Assembly (NCBI RefSeq): GCF_027812955.1
Contig: NZ_JAPYZV010000001.1
Location: 547,769-611,768 of the forward strand
From: Pedococcus sp. 5OH_020
Lineage (GTDB): Bacteria > Actinomycetota > Actinomycetes > Actinomycetales > Dermatophilaceae
Reading direction: 5' to 3'
DNA: 64,000 nucleotides
Positions 31,260 through 39,873 of this stretch are shown here, one piece after another; position 1 is the stretch's first letter; the number at the start of each line of letters is the position of its first letter. The notes beneath the pieces are model-generated. The model saw only the letters and a list, made by a program, of their open reading frames with translations, made no database searches and had not been told where the DNA came from. Both the position numbers and the translations under genes were made by a program.

Positions 31260-32165
31260 TCACCCCAGCGAGGTGGCAGGACGGAGCCGCACCGGCTGGC
31301 CGGGCACGACCTGCGCGGCGGCATCTGCCGTCGGGCCGGTCAGTACGGCCACCACGGGGTAGCCGCCCGTCACGGGGTGGTCCGCCAGGAACACCACAGG
31401 CCTGCCGTCCGGAGGCAGCTGGACGGCGCCGCGCACCAGGCCCTCGCTGGGCACCTCCGCCGTGCGACGCCCGTCGTCGCGCAGCAGTCGGGGCCCGTCG
31501 AGGCGAACGCCGACCCGGTCACTCGTCGCCGAAACCAGCCACTCGGTCTCGGCGAGCTGGGCGGGGTCGGCGAGCCAGTCCCAGCGAGGTCCAGGCCGGG
31601 TGTCGAGGACCACCAGGCCGCCGCCTGGTGGTGCGACGGGCGCCACGTCGACGAGCAGGTCAGTGAAGTCGTCGCCTTGGGACAGGCCCACGGGAAGCCG
31701 GTCGCCGCTGCGGACCGGCGGCGGGCCGAGGCCCGACAGCGTGTCATGGCTGCGCGAGCCGAGCACCGGCGGCACGAGGAGCCCACCTCGCACGGCGAGG
31801 TAGCTGCGAAGGCCCGCGTCCGGGCGCGACATCCTTAGCACCTGACCGTCCCGGAGCAGGAACGGCGCCGCGTACCCCACCGCTCGGTCGTCGACCTGGA
31901 CGCGGCAGCTCGCCCCGGTCACCACGACCGTCACGCTCCCATGCGCGCGCAGCGCGACGCCTCCGAGCAGGCACTCGAGGGCTGCCTGAGCGGGGCTCTG
32001 CCCGAGTAGGCGCGCACCGAGCTCGAACGCTCGGCCGTCGGCGGCACCGGAGGGGCTGACGCCCAACGAGCTCAGCCCGGGCCGGCCGCCGTCCTGCACC
32101 AGACACAACGGGCCGGTTTCGACGACCTCGAGGAAGGCGGCCACGCCGACCCCTTGAGACGTCAT
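31260..32165 (-). CDS. pxpC: 5-oxoprolinase subunit C (biotin-dependent carboxyltransferase fold)
   Basis: A 301-aa PxpC/KipA. The start at 32165 (MTSQGVGVAAFLEVVETGPL) overlaps pxpB by 4 bases. Family motifs are QDGGRPGLSSLGVSPSGAAD near the N-terminus and LVRGAVQLPPDGRPVVFLAD near the C-terminus. With PxpA and PxpB it hydrolyses 5-oxoproline to glutamate using ATP. Last gene of the operon. Confidence 0.93.
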   Translation of the reverse strand: MTSQGVGVAAFLEVVETGPLCLVQDGGRPGLSSLGVSPSGAADGRAFELGARLLGQSPAQAALECLLGGVALRAHGSVTVVVTGASCRVQVDDRAVGYAAPFLLRDGQVLRMSRPDAGLRSYLAVRGGLLVPPVLGSRSHDTLSGLGPPPVRSGDRLPVGLSQGDDFTDLLVDVAPVAPPGGGLVVLDTRPGPRWDWLADPAQLAETEWLVSATSDRVGVRLDGPRLLRDDGRRTAEVPSEGLVRGAVQLPPDGRPVVFLADHPVTGGYPVVAVLTGPTADAAAQVVPGQPVRLRPATSLG

Positions 32166-32848
32166 CGGCCCCCCTCGGGGGCCGCTTGGCCTCCTGCCGG
32201 GGCGGCGGCCACGTCGGTGAACCACACGACGCCTCGTGGTCGCAGCAGCGCCGGTGGGTTCCGATCCAGGCTCCAGAGCTGGGCGTCGGTCGTGCCGACG
32301 AGCTGCCAGCCACCAGGGGAGTCACGCGGGTAGATGCCACTGAACTCGTCCGCCAGGCCGACCGAGCCGGCCGGCACGGTGCTGCGCGGGGTCGTACGTC
32401 GGGGGACGCGCAGGCGGGGGTCCCCACCCACGAGGTAGGCGAAGCCCGGTGCGAACCCTGCGAACCCCACCGTCCAGGGGGTCGCCGTGTGCGCGGCGAC
32501 GACCTCGTCTTGGCTGAGCCCCGTCAGGTCGCACACCTGCGCCAGGTCGGGCCCGTCGTACCGGACGGGGATCCGGACGGGGTCCGGAGGCGGTTCCGCC
32601 GTATCGGGGTCGCCGTGCGGGCTCTGCGGTGGCTGGGCGACCGCGGCCTGCGCGGCGGTCCGGAGCCCGGGCAGGAATCGCGGCTCGCGCGCCACGAGGA
32701 GCACCGTTCGGGCCCCCAGCACCGCGTCGCTGAGCCCCGCTGGCCGCCGGGGACCCGTGAGGACGCCGTGAAGGGCCAATGCGTCGTCCAGCGAGTCGAG
32801 CTCCACAAGGACGGCACCGTCGCCGTAGGGCAGCAGCCGTGCGTGCAT
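32162..32848 (-). CDS. pxpB: 5-oxoprolinase subunit B
   Basis: A 228-aa PxpB/KipI. The ATG at 32848 gives MHARLLPYGDGAVLVELDSL, the normal start. The central VPVRYDGPDLAQV-type motif (here IPVRYDGPDLAQVCDLTGLS) and TVGFAGFAPGFAYLVG, PRRTTPRSTVPAGSVG and YPRDSPGGWQLVG are all present. It starts 5 nt after pxpA and overlaps pxpC. Confidence 0.94.
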   Translation of the reverse strand: MHARLLPYGDGAVLVELDSLDDALALHGVLTGPRRPAGLSDAVLGARTVLLVAREPRFLPGLRTAAQAAVAQPPQSPHGDPDTAEPPPDPVRIPVRYDGPDLAQVCDLTGLSQDEVVAAHTATPWTVGFAGFAPGFAYLVGGDPRLRVPRRTTPRSTVPAGSVGLADEFSGIYPRDSPGGWQLVGTTDAQLWSLDRNPPALLRPRGVVWFTDVAAAPAGGQAAPEGGR

Positions 32849-32853
32849 GAAGT

Positions 32854-33624
32854 TCAGCCGGCGGTGGTGAGGAAGGCAGCGACACGCACCCCGGCGGCCT
32901 CCAGCAGGCTGCGAACAGCCGTTGCCATCGCCACGCCCCCCGGGCTGTCGCCGTGCACGCAGAGGGAGCCGGGACGCAGGCGCAAGGGGGTCCCGTCCGC
33001 CGCCGCGACGACGCCCTCCCTTACCAGCCGGACCATGCGCTCGGCGACCTCCGAGGCGTCGGTGAGCACGGCACCCGGCTCGGTGCGCGGCAGCAGCGAA
33101 CCGTCGGACCGGTAGGCGCGGTCCGCGAAAGCCTCGGTCACGGTCCGCAGGCCAGCGGTCTCGGCCAGCTGCAGCAGGACTGAACCCGGCAGCCCGAGCA
33201 CCGCGAGGCCGGGGTCTACCGCGCGAACCGCCGCCACGACCGCAGCGGCCTGCTTCTCGTGCCTGACGACCGCGTTGTACAGGGCGCCGTGCGGCTTGAC
33301 GTAGCGCACCGCCGTACCGGCTGCGGCAGCGAGCCCCTGGAGCGCGCCGATCTGGTACATCACGTCCGCGGTGAGGTCCTGGGGAGCCACGTCCATGAAG
33401 CGGCGGCCGAAGCCGGCCAGGTCGCGGTAGCCCACCTGGGCGCCCACCACGACCCCGGCCTCGGCGGCCTGGCGGCAGACGGACAGGAGGGTGGCGGGGT
33501 CCCCCGCGTGGAAGCCGCAGGCGACGTTCGCACTTGTCACGACGCGGAGCATTCCGGTGTCGTCCCCGAGGATCCACCGTCCGAAGGACTCACCGAGGTC
33601 GGCGTTGAGGTCGACGGTGCTCAT
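32854..33624 (-). CDS. pxpA: 5-oxoprolinase subunit A (LamB/YcsF family)
   Basis: A 256-aa LamB/YcsF protein: [14 protein letters not shown] at the start, [16 protein letters not shown] and VKPHGALYN in the body, and a C-terminal [14 protein letters not shown]. It is the catalytic subunit of the PxpABC 5-oxoprolinase. The ATG overlaps the stop of the small upstream gene by 4 bases. Confidence 0.95.
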   Translation of the reverse strand: MSTVDLNADLGESFGRWILGDDTGMLRVVTSANVACGFHAGDPATLLSVCRQAAEAGVVVGAQVGYRDLAGFGRRFMDVAPQDLTADVMYQIGALQGLAAAAGTAVRYVKPHGALYNAVVRHEKQAAAVVAAVRAVDPGLAVLGLPGSVLLQLAETAGLRTVTEAFADRAYRSDGSLLPRTEPGAVLTDASEVAERMVRLVREGVVAAADGTPLRLRPGSLCVHGDSPGGVAMATAVRSLLEAAGVRVAAFLTTAG

Positions 33625-34067
33625 GAGACAGCGCGCAGCGTCGACGCGTGACGCTGGAGTACCTGGGTGGAGGTGTGCAGGAGCGCCCGCAGGCGACGAC
33701 GGCGGCTGTCCAGCAGCGAGGTGACGTGGTCCAGCTCCTGCTGCAGGTCCGTCGGACTCTGGAACGGCGGCGCCGTGGAAGTGGCGCGCTCGATGGCCCT
33801 TCTCGCCCCGGCGATGGCCTCTGCCAGGTCGCCGGCGCGTGCGTGCAGGGCGGCGCCGACCATGTCGAGCTCATGAGCAGCCGCTGCAGTAGCAGCGTCC
33901 AAGGCCTCTGCGCCGCCGCGGGCCTCGATGGCCGAGGCGTCGGGGATGGCCGAGGCGTCGCGGGCGTCGTGGTTGGCGCGACCCGCGGTGCGAAGGCGAG
34001 CGGCGAGCCGACGCAGGCAGCCTCCCAGGTGCGAACAGGATGCCGGGTCGCCGGCGACCGTGCTCAT
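33621..34067 (-). CDS. Hypothetical all-helical protein in the pxp operon
   Basis: A 148-aa, Ala/Arg-rich, predicted all-helical protein. Two long amphipathic helices cover residues ~55-90 and ~105-145 ([20 protein letters not shown]). There is no signal peptide and no WxG motif. It overlaps the neighbouring genes on both sides by 4 bases, so it is translated with pxpA. I do not recognise the family. Size and helical layout recall ESX/WXG100-type partners, but this is a shape resemblance only. Confidence 0.65.
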   Translation of the reverse strand: MSTVAGDPASCSHLGGCLRRLAARLRTAGRANHDARDASAIPDASAIEARGGAEALDAATAAAAHELDMVGAALHARAGDLAEAIAGARRAIERATSTAPPFQSPTDLQQELDHVTSLLDSRRRRLRALLHTSTQVLQRHASTLRAVS

Positions 34068-34381
34068 GAAGGCGCCTCACGGCTGCCGATGAGCACCCGG
34101 AGGTGGGAGGGAGCTCCGACGGCGGCCGGGATGGGCTCGTCGGACGCGCATCCCGGGTCGGGTAGGAGCGCGGCGACGTGCGTAGCGAAGGTGCGCATCT
34201 CGTCGAGAAGCGCGGCGACGTGCTCCACGTACTCGTCCAGCGCCGCCTGGGTCTGCCGGTCACCCAGCGCGGGGAAGTGGTCGAGGACCTCCGTCGCGCC
34301 CGCTCCCGCGCACTCACGCAGCGACGCGAGCGCCTCAGCGGGCGACGGGCACGGCGTGGCACCGGCCGGGGCGAGCGGCAT
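34064..34381 (-). CDS. Hypothetical helical protein, first gene of the pxp operon
   Basis: A 105-aa protein from the ATG at 34381 (MPLAPAGATPCPSPAEALAS). A central helical part (ALDEYVEHVAALLDEMRTFA) and a short variable tail follow. No RBS is visible, but TAGAGT sits 7 nt before the ATG, as for a leaderless mRNA. The gene overlaps the next by 4 bases. Family not recognised; the pairing of two small helical genes ahead of pxpABC is the notable point. Confidence 0.6.
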   Translation of the reverse strand: MPLAPAGATPCPSPAEALASLRECAGAGATEVLDHFPALGDRQTQAALDEYVEHVAALLDEMRTFATHVAALLPDPGCASDEPIPAAVGAPSHLRVLIGSREAPS

Positions 34382-34388
34382 ACGGCTC

Positions 34389-34394
34389 ACTCTA
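34389..34394 (-). promoter_or_regulatory. Predicted leaderless -10 element for the pxp operon
   Basis: On the minus strand TAGAGT fits TANNNT and ends 7 nt before the ATG at 34381. It lies inside the interrupted palindrome CTCACT-CT-AGTGAG (34386-34399), which could be an operator. Confidence 0.4.
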
Positions 34395-34409
34395 GTGAGG
34401 TCACGAGAA

Positions 34410-34449
34410 CGGCCCCCGGAGATTCCCACAGGGGGCTCTCCGGGGGCCG
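34410..34449 (-). terminator. Strong hairpin terminator downstream of the DUF6131-type gene
   Basis: A perfect 13-bp stem, CGGCCCCCGGAGA (34410-34422) with TCTCCGGGGGCCG (34437-34449), encloses a 14-nt loop. It lies 39 bp after the stop of the minus-strand small gene and before the next operon promoter. There is no U-tract, as is common for high-GC actinobacterial terminators. Confidence 0.7.
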
Positions 34450-34487
34450 ATCGCGCGTGCGAGGACGAGTACTCCGTCAGGGAGAGC

Positions 34488-34643
34488 TCAGTACCAGTGC
34501 TTCCTGCCACCGACCCCGTTACCCAGGGCGCCGATGAGGGCCAGGATCAGGCCGATGACCAGCAGGATGCCGCCGATCGTCGTGAGAATACCGATCCCGG
34601 CCACTAGACCGATGATCAGAAGGATCAGTCCGAGGATGATCAC
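34488..34643 (-). CDS. DUF6131-type tiny membrane protein
   Basis: A 51-aa, almost wholly hydrophobic protein: GTG start at 34643, sequence beginning MIILGLILLIIGLVAGIGIL and ending GNGVGGRKHWY. AAGGAG is 8 nt upstream, so the start is well supported. Two membrane helices are separated by a short turn. This matches small actinobacterial DUF6131 proteins; function unknown. It is monocistronic, bracketed by its own promoter (34698-34725) and a strong terminator (34410-34449). Confidence 0.85.
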   Translation of the reverse strand: MIILGLILLIIGLVAGIGILTTIGGILLVIGLILALIGALGNGVGGRKHWY

Positions 34644-34662
34644 GTAGAGCTCCTTAGGTCGA

Positions 34663-34674
34663 AAACGTACGTTT
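34663..34674. promoter_or_regulatory. 12-bp perfect palindrome, candidate operator
   Basis: AAACGTACGTTT lies in the 5' untranslated region of the DUF6131-type gene, between its predicted promoter and its RBS. It is A/T-flanked in a GC-rich genome. A repressor site is a reasonable guess. Confidence 0.4.
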
Positions 34675-34697
34675 CACTCCATCACACTTGCAGCGAA

Positions 34698-34725
34698 AAA
34701 CTACTCTGACCAGGGTCCTTGTCAA
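34698..34725 (-). promoter_or_regulatory. Sigma-70-like promoter for the DUF6131-type gene
   Basis: On the minus strand TTGACA (34725-34720) and TAGTTT (34703-34698) are separated by 16 nt. Transcription would begin near 34690, giving a ~45-nt leader. Confidence 0.55.
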
Positions 34726-34885
34726 TTCTGACGCGCCCAAGGCGTCGGCATCCGTTTCAGAAGCGCTGCAGTCGCTGCGGTTGCCACGAGATGCGTCGAA
34801 GGGCGGTCCACGGCCGCTGCGGTGGGCGATAGTCTCGCTGGAGGTGCACACCGTCGTGCGCCCCACGGCACACCGTCACGTGAGG

Positions 34886-37800
34886 ATGAAGTCGACCGCC
34901 ATGTCAGCGTCGCTGGAGCAGTCCCGTCAGCAGCTTCTCCGTTCGGCCTCCGAGAGGGTGGACCACGGTAGGGGTGAGGCCGTCGAGGGGTTCCTTCGGA
35001 CGTACTACCGCCACGTGGCCACCGAGGATCTCCTCGCACGGGCTCCGGAGGACCTCCTGGGGGCTGCGCTGGCCCACCGAGAGCTGGCGCAGAGCCGGCC
35101 CGTCGGAACCGTCAACGTGGAGGTGTTCAACCCCGAGGTCGCGGAGCAGGGCTGGGCGAGCGGCCACACGGTGGTGCAGGTCGTGACCGACGACATGCCT
35201 TTCCTCGTCGACTCCGTGACGTCGGAGCTCCAGCGGCTGAACCGGGCGGTCCACCTGGTCGTGCACCCCACGATGCGGGTACGGCGCGACGCCACCGGCG
35301 AGCTCCAGGAGCTGCTGCTCGGCGAGGCCGGGGGGTCCGCTGACGGGTCCGGTGACGGGTCCGGGGAGGGCCAGTTCGGGGTGGTCCGGGAGTCCTGGAT
35401 GCACCTGGAGATCGACCGGGACAGCGACGTCGGTGACCGGGCGCGGATCGCCGAGGGCGTGCGGACCGTGCTGGGCAACGTCCGTGAGGCCGTGGAGGAC
35501 TGGCCGAAGATGCGGGCGACCTGTTCGCAGATCGCCCAGGAGCTGGCGGACCACCCGCCGTACGGCATCCCGGCGCGCGAGGTCGAGCAGGCCCGGGGGC
35601 TGCTCGAGTGGCTCGCGGACAACCACTTCACGTTCCTGGGCTACCGCGAGTACGCGCTGCGCCGTGGGGTCGAGGCGGACCATCTCGAGGCGGTGCACGG
35701 CACGGGACTCGGGCTGCTGCGCTACGACCCCACGGGCGAGGGGGTGCGGCTGAGCGAGCAGGCCCGCAGCGTCGCCCGGACGCCGGAGCTGCTCATCATC
35801 ACCAAGGCGAACTCGCGGGCGACGGTGCACCGCAACACCTACCTCGACTACGTCAGCGTCAAGCAGCTGGACGAGGCGGGGCAGGTCACCGGGGAGAAGC
35901 GGTTCCTCGGTCTGTTCACCTCCAGCGCTTACACGGAGTCGGTGACCCGAGTGCCGGTCCTTCGGGAGAAGGTCGCGGCCATCTTCGAGCGCACCGGCTT
36001 CCTGCCCGACTCTCACTCGGGCAAGGACCTGCTCGAGGTCCTCGAGAACTACCCCCGTGACGAGCTGTTCCAAGCCGACGAGGAGTCGCTCTACGACAAC
36101 GCGACCGCCGTGCTGCACCTTCAGGAGCGACGTAGGACCAAGCTCTTCCTGCGACGCGACAGGTTCGGCCGGTTCGTCTCGTGTCTGGTGTACATCCCGC
36201 GGGACCGCTACAACACCGGCGTCCGGCTCAAGATGGACTCCATCCTGCGCCAGGCGTTCCCGGGCGCCACCGTGGACTTCACCACCCGGGTCTCCGAGTC
36301 GGTCCTGGCCCGGTTGCACTTCGTCGTCAGGGTCCCTCAGGGCGAGTCGATCCCCGAGGTGGACCAGACGCTTCTGGAGCGCCGGCTCGTGGACGCTACC
36401 CGCACCTGGGAGGAGGACCTGACCGAGGCGGCCCGGGTGGAGCATGGCGAGGAGGCGGCCGCGAGGCTCTCGGGGCTGTACGGGCGGGCTTTCCCCGAGG
36501 CCTACAAGGAGGACTTCACGCCCCGCGTCGGCGTCGTGGACATCCGGCACATGGACGCCCTGGACGCCGAGGGCTCGACCGGCCTGAACCTGTACCAGGA
36601 GCCGGGTGCGCCGAGCACCGAGCGCCGGTTCAAGCTCTACCGTCGCAGCCCCCTCTCGCTGACGCAGGTGCTGCCCATGTTCACGCATATGGGTGTCGAG
36701 GTCGTCGACGAGCGGCCCTACGAGATCTCGCGCGCCGACGGGGTGACGCTCTTCGTCTACGACTTCGGGCTGCGGGTCCGCAACGACAAGGTGTGGTCCG
36801 GGGACGGGGGGCGGGACCGGTTGCGCGAGCTGTTCCAGGACGCCGTCGCTGCTGTCTGGAGCGGCCAGGCGGAGTCCGACGGCTTCAACGCCCTCGTGCT
36901 GGGCGCCGGGCTCACCTGGCGGCAGGTCGTCATCCTGCGAACGGTCGCGAAGTACCTGCGCCAGACCGGGTCCACGTTCTCCCAGGAGTATGTGGAGTCA
37001 GCCCTGGCGTCGAACGTCGCCCTTGCCGGCCGGCTCGTCGACCTGTTCGAGGTGCGGTTCGACCCCAACCGGTACGACGGCCAGGCCGGGTCCGAGCGGG
37101 AGACCCGGGAGACGGCGGTGTCCGAGTCCATCACCAAGGGCCTGGACGAGGTGCGCTCCCTGGACCACGACCGCATCATCCGGGCGTTCCTCGGGGTTAT
37201 CGCCGCAACGCTGCGCACGAACTACTACCAGCCAGACCCCTCCGGCGGCGTGAGGCCGTACGTCTCGCTCAAGCTCAACCCGAAGAAGGTGCCGGACCTG
37301 CCGGCCCCGCGGCCGCAGTTCGAGATCTTCGTGTACTCGCCCCGGGTGGAAGGCGTCCATCTCCGGTTCGGCCCGGTGGCCCGCGGCGGTCTGCGCTGGT
37401 CCGACCGCCGGGAGGACTTCCGCACCGAGGTGCTCGGCCTGGTGAAGGCGCAGATGGTCAAGAACGCCGTGATCGTGCCCACCGGGTCCAAGGGCGGGTT
37501 CTACGCCAAGCAGCTCCCGGACCCCGCGGTGGACCGTGACGCGTGGCTGGCCGAGGGCATCGCGTCGTACAAGATCTTCATCTCCGGGCTGCTCGACGTC
37601 ACGGACAACCGCAACGGGTCGCAGATCGTGCCGCCTCCGGCCGTCGTCAGGCACGACGGGGACGACTCCTACCTCGTCGTGGCGGCGGACAAGGGGACTG
37701 CGACCTTCTCCGACATCGCGAACGGGGTGGCCCAGTCGTACGGCTTCTGGCTCGACGACGCCTTCGCCTCCGGCGGCTCGGCCGGGTACGACCACAAGGC

Positions 37801-39802
37801 CATGGGCATCACCGCGCGCGGTGCGTGGGAGTCGGTCAAGCGTCACTTCCGCGAGATGGGACACGACACCCAGAGCACCGACTTCACCGCCGTGGGGATC
37901 GGCGACATGTCCGGTGACGTCTTCGGCAACGGCATGCTCCTGTCCGAGCACATCCGTCTGGTCGCCGCGTTCGACCACCGCCACATCTTCGTCGACCCGC
38001 AGCCCGTGGCGGCGACCAGCTTCGCGGAGCGCAAGAGGCTTTTCGACCTGCCGCGCTCCTCGTGGGCCGACTACGACCGCTCCCTCATCAGCGCAGGGGG
38101 TGGGGTCTTCGAGCGCTCCCTGAAGTCCATCACCATCACCCCCGAGATGTCGCAGGCGCTCGGGCTCAGCGCAGGTCGCTCGACGATGACGCCGGCCGAG
38201 CTCATGAAGGCGATCCTCCAGGCGCCCGTGGACCTGCTCTGGAACGGCGGCATCGGCACGTACGTCAAGGCATCGACCGAGCAGAGCTCGGACATCGGGG
38301 ACCGGGCCAACGACGCCATCCGCGTCGACGGCGCCATGCTCCGCTGCAAGGTGGTCGGCGAGGGGGGCAACCTCGGCCTGTCGCAGCTGGGTCGGGTCGA
38401 GGCGGCCCTTCAGGGCGTCCGGGTCAACACCGACGCCATCGACAACTCGGCCGGGGTCGACACCTCGGACCACGAGGTCAACATCAAGATCCTGCTGACC
38501 GCCCTGGTGCGGTCCGGGGACATGACCCTGAAGCAGCGCAACGCCCTGCTCGCCTCGATGACCGACGAGGTGGCCCACCAGGTGCTGCGGGACAACTACG
38601 AACAGAACGTCCTGCTGGGCAACGCCCGGGCCCAGGAGCACCCCATGCTCCCGGTGCACCAGCGGCTGATCCACTGGCTGGAGGAGCGCGGCGACCTCGA
38701 CAGGGCGCTGGAGTTCCTGCCGTCCGACGCGGAGATCGACCGCCGGTCCCAGGCCGGCAAGGGCCTGAAGTCGCCCGAGTTCTCGGTCCTGGTCGCGTAC
38801 GCCAAGCTCGCGCTGAAGGAGGACCTGCTGCCGTCGGAGCTTCCCGACGACCCCTGGTTCCAGCAGACGCTCACGGACTACTTCCCGCAGCCGCTGCGTG
38901 AGCAGTTCTCCGAAGAGCTGACGCAGCATCCGCTGCGCCGCGAGATCATCACCAACGCGGTAGTCAACTCGATGGTGAACCGTGGCGGCATCACGTTCGC
39001 CTTCCGCGCCATGGAGGAGACCGGCTCGACGCCGGAGCAGATCGCCCGGGCCTTCGTGGTGTGCCGGGAGATCTTCGACCTGCCGGGCTTCGTCAGGTCG
39101 GTGGAGGCGCTCGACAACGCCGTGCCCACGGCGGTGCAGAGCCAGCTGTACCTGGAGTTCCGCCGCCTCATCGACCGTTCGATGCGGTGGTTCCTGACCT
39201 CGCGTCCGTCGCGTCTGGACGTCGCGAGCGAGGTGGCACGGTTCGGCGCCGTCGTAGGCGACTACGCTCCGAGGATCCCCGAGCTGCTCAAGGGCGCGGA
39301 GCTGAAGCGGTTGCAGCGCAACACGGCCGCCTTCGAGAAGGCGGGCGTCCCCGCCGAGCTGGCGCTGCGGTCGGCGAGCCTGCTGGACCAGTTCTCACTG
39401 CTGGACATCGTCGACATCGCGACCGACACGGGGGAGTCGCCCGACGACATCGCCTCGCTGTACTTCGTGCTCTCGGAGAGGTTCGGGATCGACGCCATGC
39501 TGACCAGGGTGACGAACCTGCCCCGCGACGACCGCTGGGACGCCTTGGCACGAGGCGCGCTTCGGGACGACCTGTATGCGGTGCTGGAGAGCCTGGTCCG
39601 TTCCGTCATGGACGCCTCGACGTCCGGCGCCCCGGCAGTGGCCCGCTACGACCAGTGGGCACGGGCGAACGCCGAGTCGCTGTCGCGGGCCCGTACGGCC
39701 CTGTCCGGGATCGAGCGCCTGGACAGGCCGAACATCGCCGCATTGTCGGTCGCGCTCCGTACCCTCCGCTCGGTGATTCGGTCAGGGGCGGCCACCTCTT
39801 GA
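34886..39802 (+). CDS. gdh: NAD-dependent glutamate dehydrogenase, large (GdhB/L-180 class)
   Basis: A ~1638-aa NAD-specific glutamate dehydrogenase, converting glutamate to 2-oxoglutarate and ammonia. The start is uncertain: ATG 34886 (MKSTAMSASLEQ) or ATG 34901. The N-terminal ~700 residues are the ACT-like regulatory region (QVVTDDMPFLVDSVTSELQR). The catalytic core has GGLRWSDRREDFRTEVLGLV, VIVPTGSKGGFYAKQLPD and the Rossmann part FGNGMLLSEHIRLVAAFDHR. A long C-terminal region (AGKGLKSPEFSVLVAYAKLA) completes the class. No neighbour is obviously linked. Confidence 0.94.
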   Translation: MKSTAMSASLEQSRQQLLRSASERVDHGRGEAVEGFLRTYYRHVATEDLLARAPEDLLGAALAHRELAQSRPVGTVNVEVFNPEVAEQGWASGHTVVQVVTDDMPFLVDSVTSELQRLNRAVHLVVHPTMRVRRDATGELQELLLGEAGGSADGSGDGSGEGQFGVVRESWMHLEIDRDSDVGDRARIAEGVRTVLGNVREAVEDWPKMRATCSQIAQELADHPPYGIPAREVEQARGLLEWLADNHFTFLGYREYALRRGVEADHLEAVHGTGLGLLRYDPTGEGVRLSEQARSVARTPELLIITKANSRATVHRNTYLDYVSVKQLDEAGQVTGEKRFLGLFTSSAYTESVTRVPVLREKVAAIFERTGFLPDSHSGKDLLEVLENYPRDELFQADEESLYDNATAVLHLQERRRTKLFLRRDRFGRFVSCLVYIPRDRYNTGVRLKMDSILRQAFPGATVDFTTRVSESVLARLHFVVRVPQGESIPEVDQTLLERRLVDATRTWEEDLTEAARVEHGEEAAARLSGLYGRAFPEAYKEDFTPRVGVVDIRHMDALDAEGSTGLNLYQEPGAPSTERRFKLYRRSPLSLTQVLPMFTHMGVEVVDERPYEISRADGVTLFVYDFGLRVRNDKVWSGDGGRDRLRELFQDAVAAVWSGQAESDGFNALVLGAGLTWRQVVILRTVAKYLRQTGSTFSQEYVESALASNVALAGRLVDLFEVRFDPNRYDGQAGSERETRETAVSESITKGLDEVRSLDHDRIIRAFLGVIAATLRTNYYQPDPSGGVRPYVSLKLNPKKVPDLPAPRPQFEIFVYSPRVEGVHLRFGPVARGGLRWSDRREDFRTEVLGLVKAQMVKNAVIVPTGSKGGFYAKQLPDPAVDRDAWLAEGIASYKIFISGLLDVTDNRNGSQIVPPPAVVRHDGDDSYLVVAADKGTATFSDIANGVAQSYGFWLDDAFASGGSAGYDHKAMGITARGAWESVKRHFREMGHDTQSTDFTAVGIGDMSGDVFGNGMLLSEHIRLVAAFDHRHIFVDPQPVAATSFAERKRLFDLPRSSWADYDRSLISAGGGVFERSLKSITITPEMSQALGLSAGRSTMTPAELMKAILQAPVDLLWNGGIGTYVKASTEQSSDIGDRANDAIRVDGAMLRCKVVGEGGNLGLSQLGRVEAALQGVRVNTDAIDNSAGVDTSDHEVNIKILLTALVRSGDMTLKQRNALLASMTDEVAHQVLRDNYEQNVLLGNARAQEHPMLPVHQRLIHWLEERGDLDRALEFLPSDAEIDRRSQAGKGLKSPEFSVLVAYAKLALKEDLLPSELPDDPWFQQTLTDYFPQPLREQFSEELTQHPLRREIITNAVVNSMVNRGGITFAFRAMEETGSTPEQIARAFVVCREIFDLPGFVRSVEALDNAVPTAVQSQLYLEFRRLIDRSMRWFLTSRPSRLDVASEVARFGAVVGDYAPRIPELLKGAELKRLQRNTAAFEKAGVPAELALRSASLLDQFSLLDIVDIATDTGESPDDIASLYFVLSERFGIDAMLTRVTNLPRDDRWDALARGALRDDLYAVLESLVRSVMDASTSGAPAVARYDQWARANAESLSRARTALSGIERLDRPNIAALSVALRTLRSVIRSGAATS

Positions 39803-39861
39803 CCACCGCAGGCACCCTGCGGGCAGCGAGCCCGCGCGGTGGGCACGCCGGGGGGCGAGGT

Positions 39862-39867
39862 TAGGCT
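39862..39867 (+). promoter_or_regulatory. Predicted leaderless -10 element for pdtaS
   Basis: TAGGCT ends 6 nt before the GTG at 39874, with no RBS between. Confidence 0.45.
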
Positions 39868-39873
39868 GCGAGC

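Noticed and set aside
33621-34381. Calling the two helical proteins WXG100/ESX substrates
   Set aside because: No WxG motif or YxxxD/E tail; the only link to the EssC-like ATPase is presence in the same window.
36998-38929. A 643-codon minus-strand open frame inside the NAD-GDH gene
   Set aside because: Antisense shadow of a strongly conserved gene; no recognisable protein pattern.
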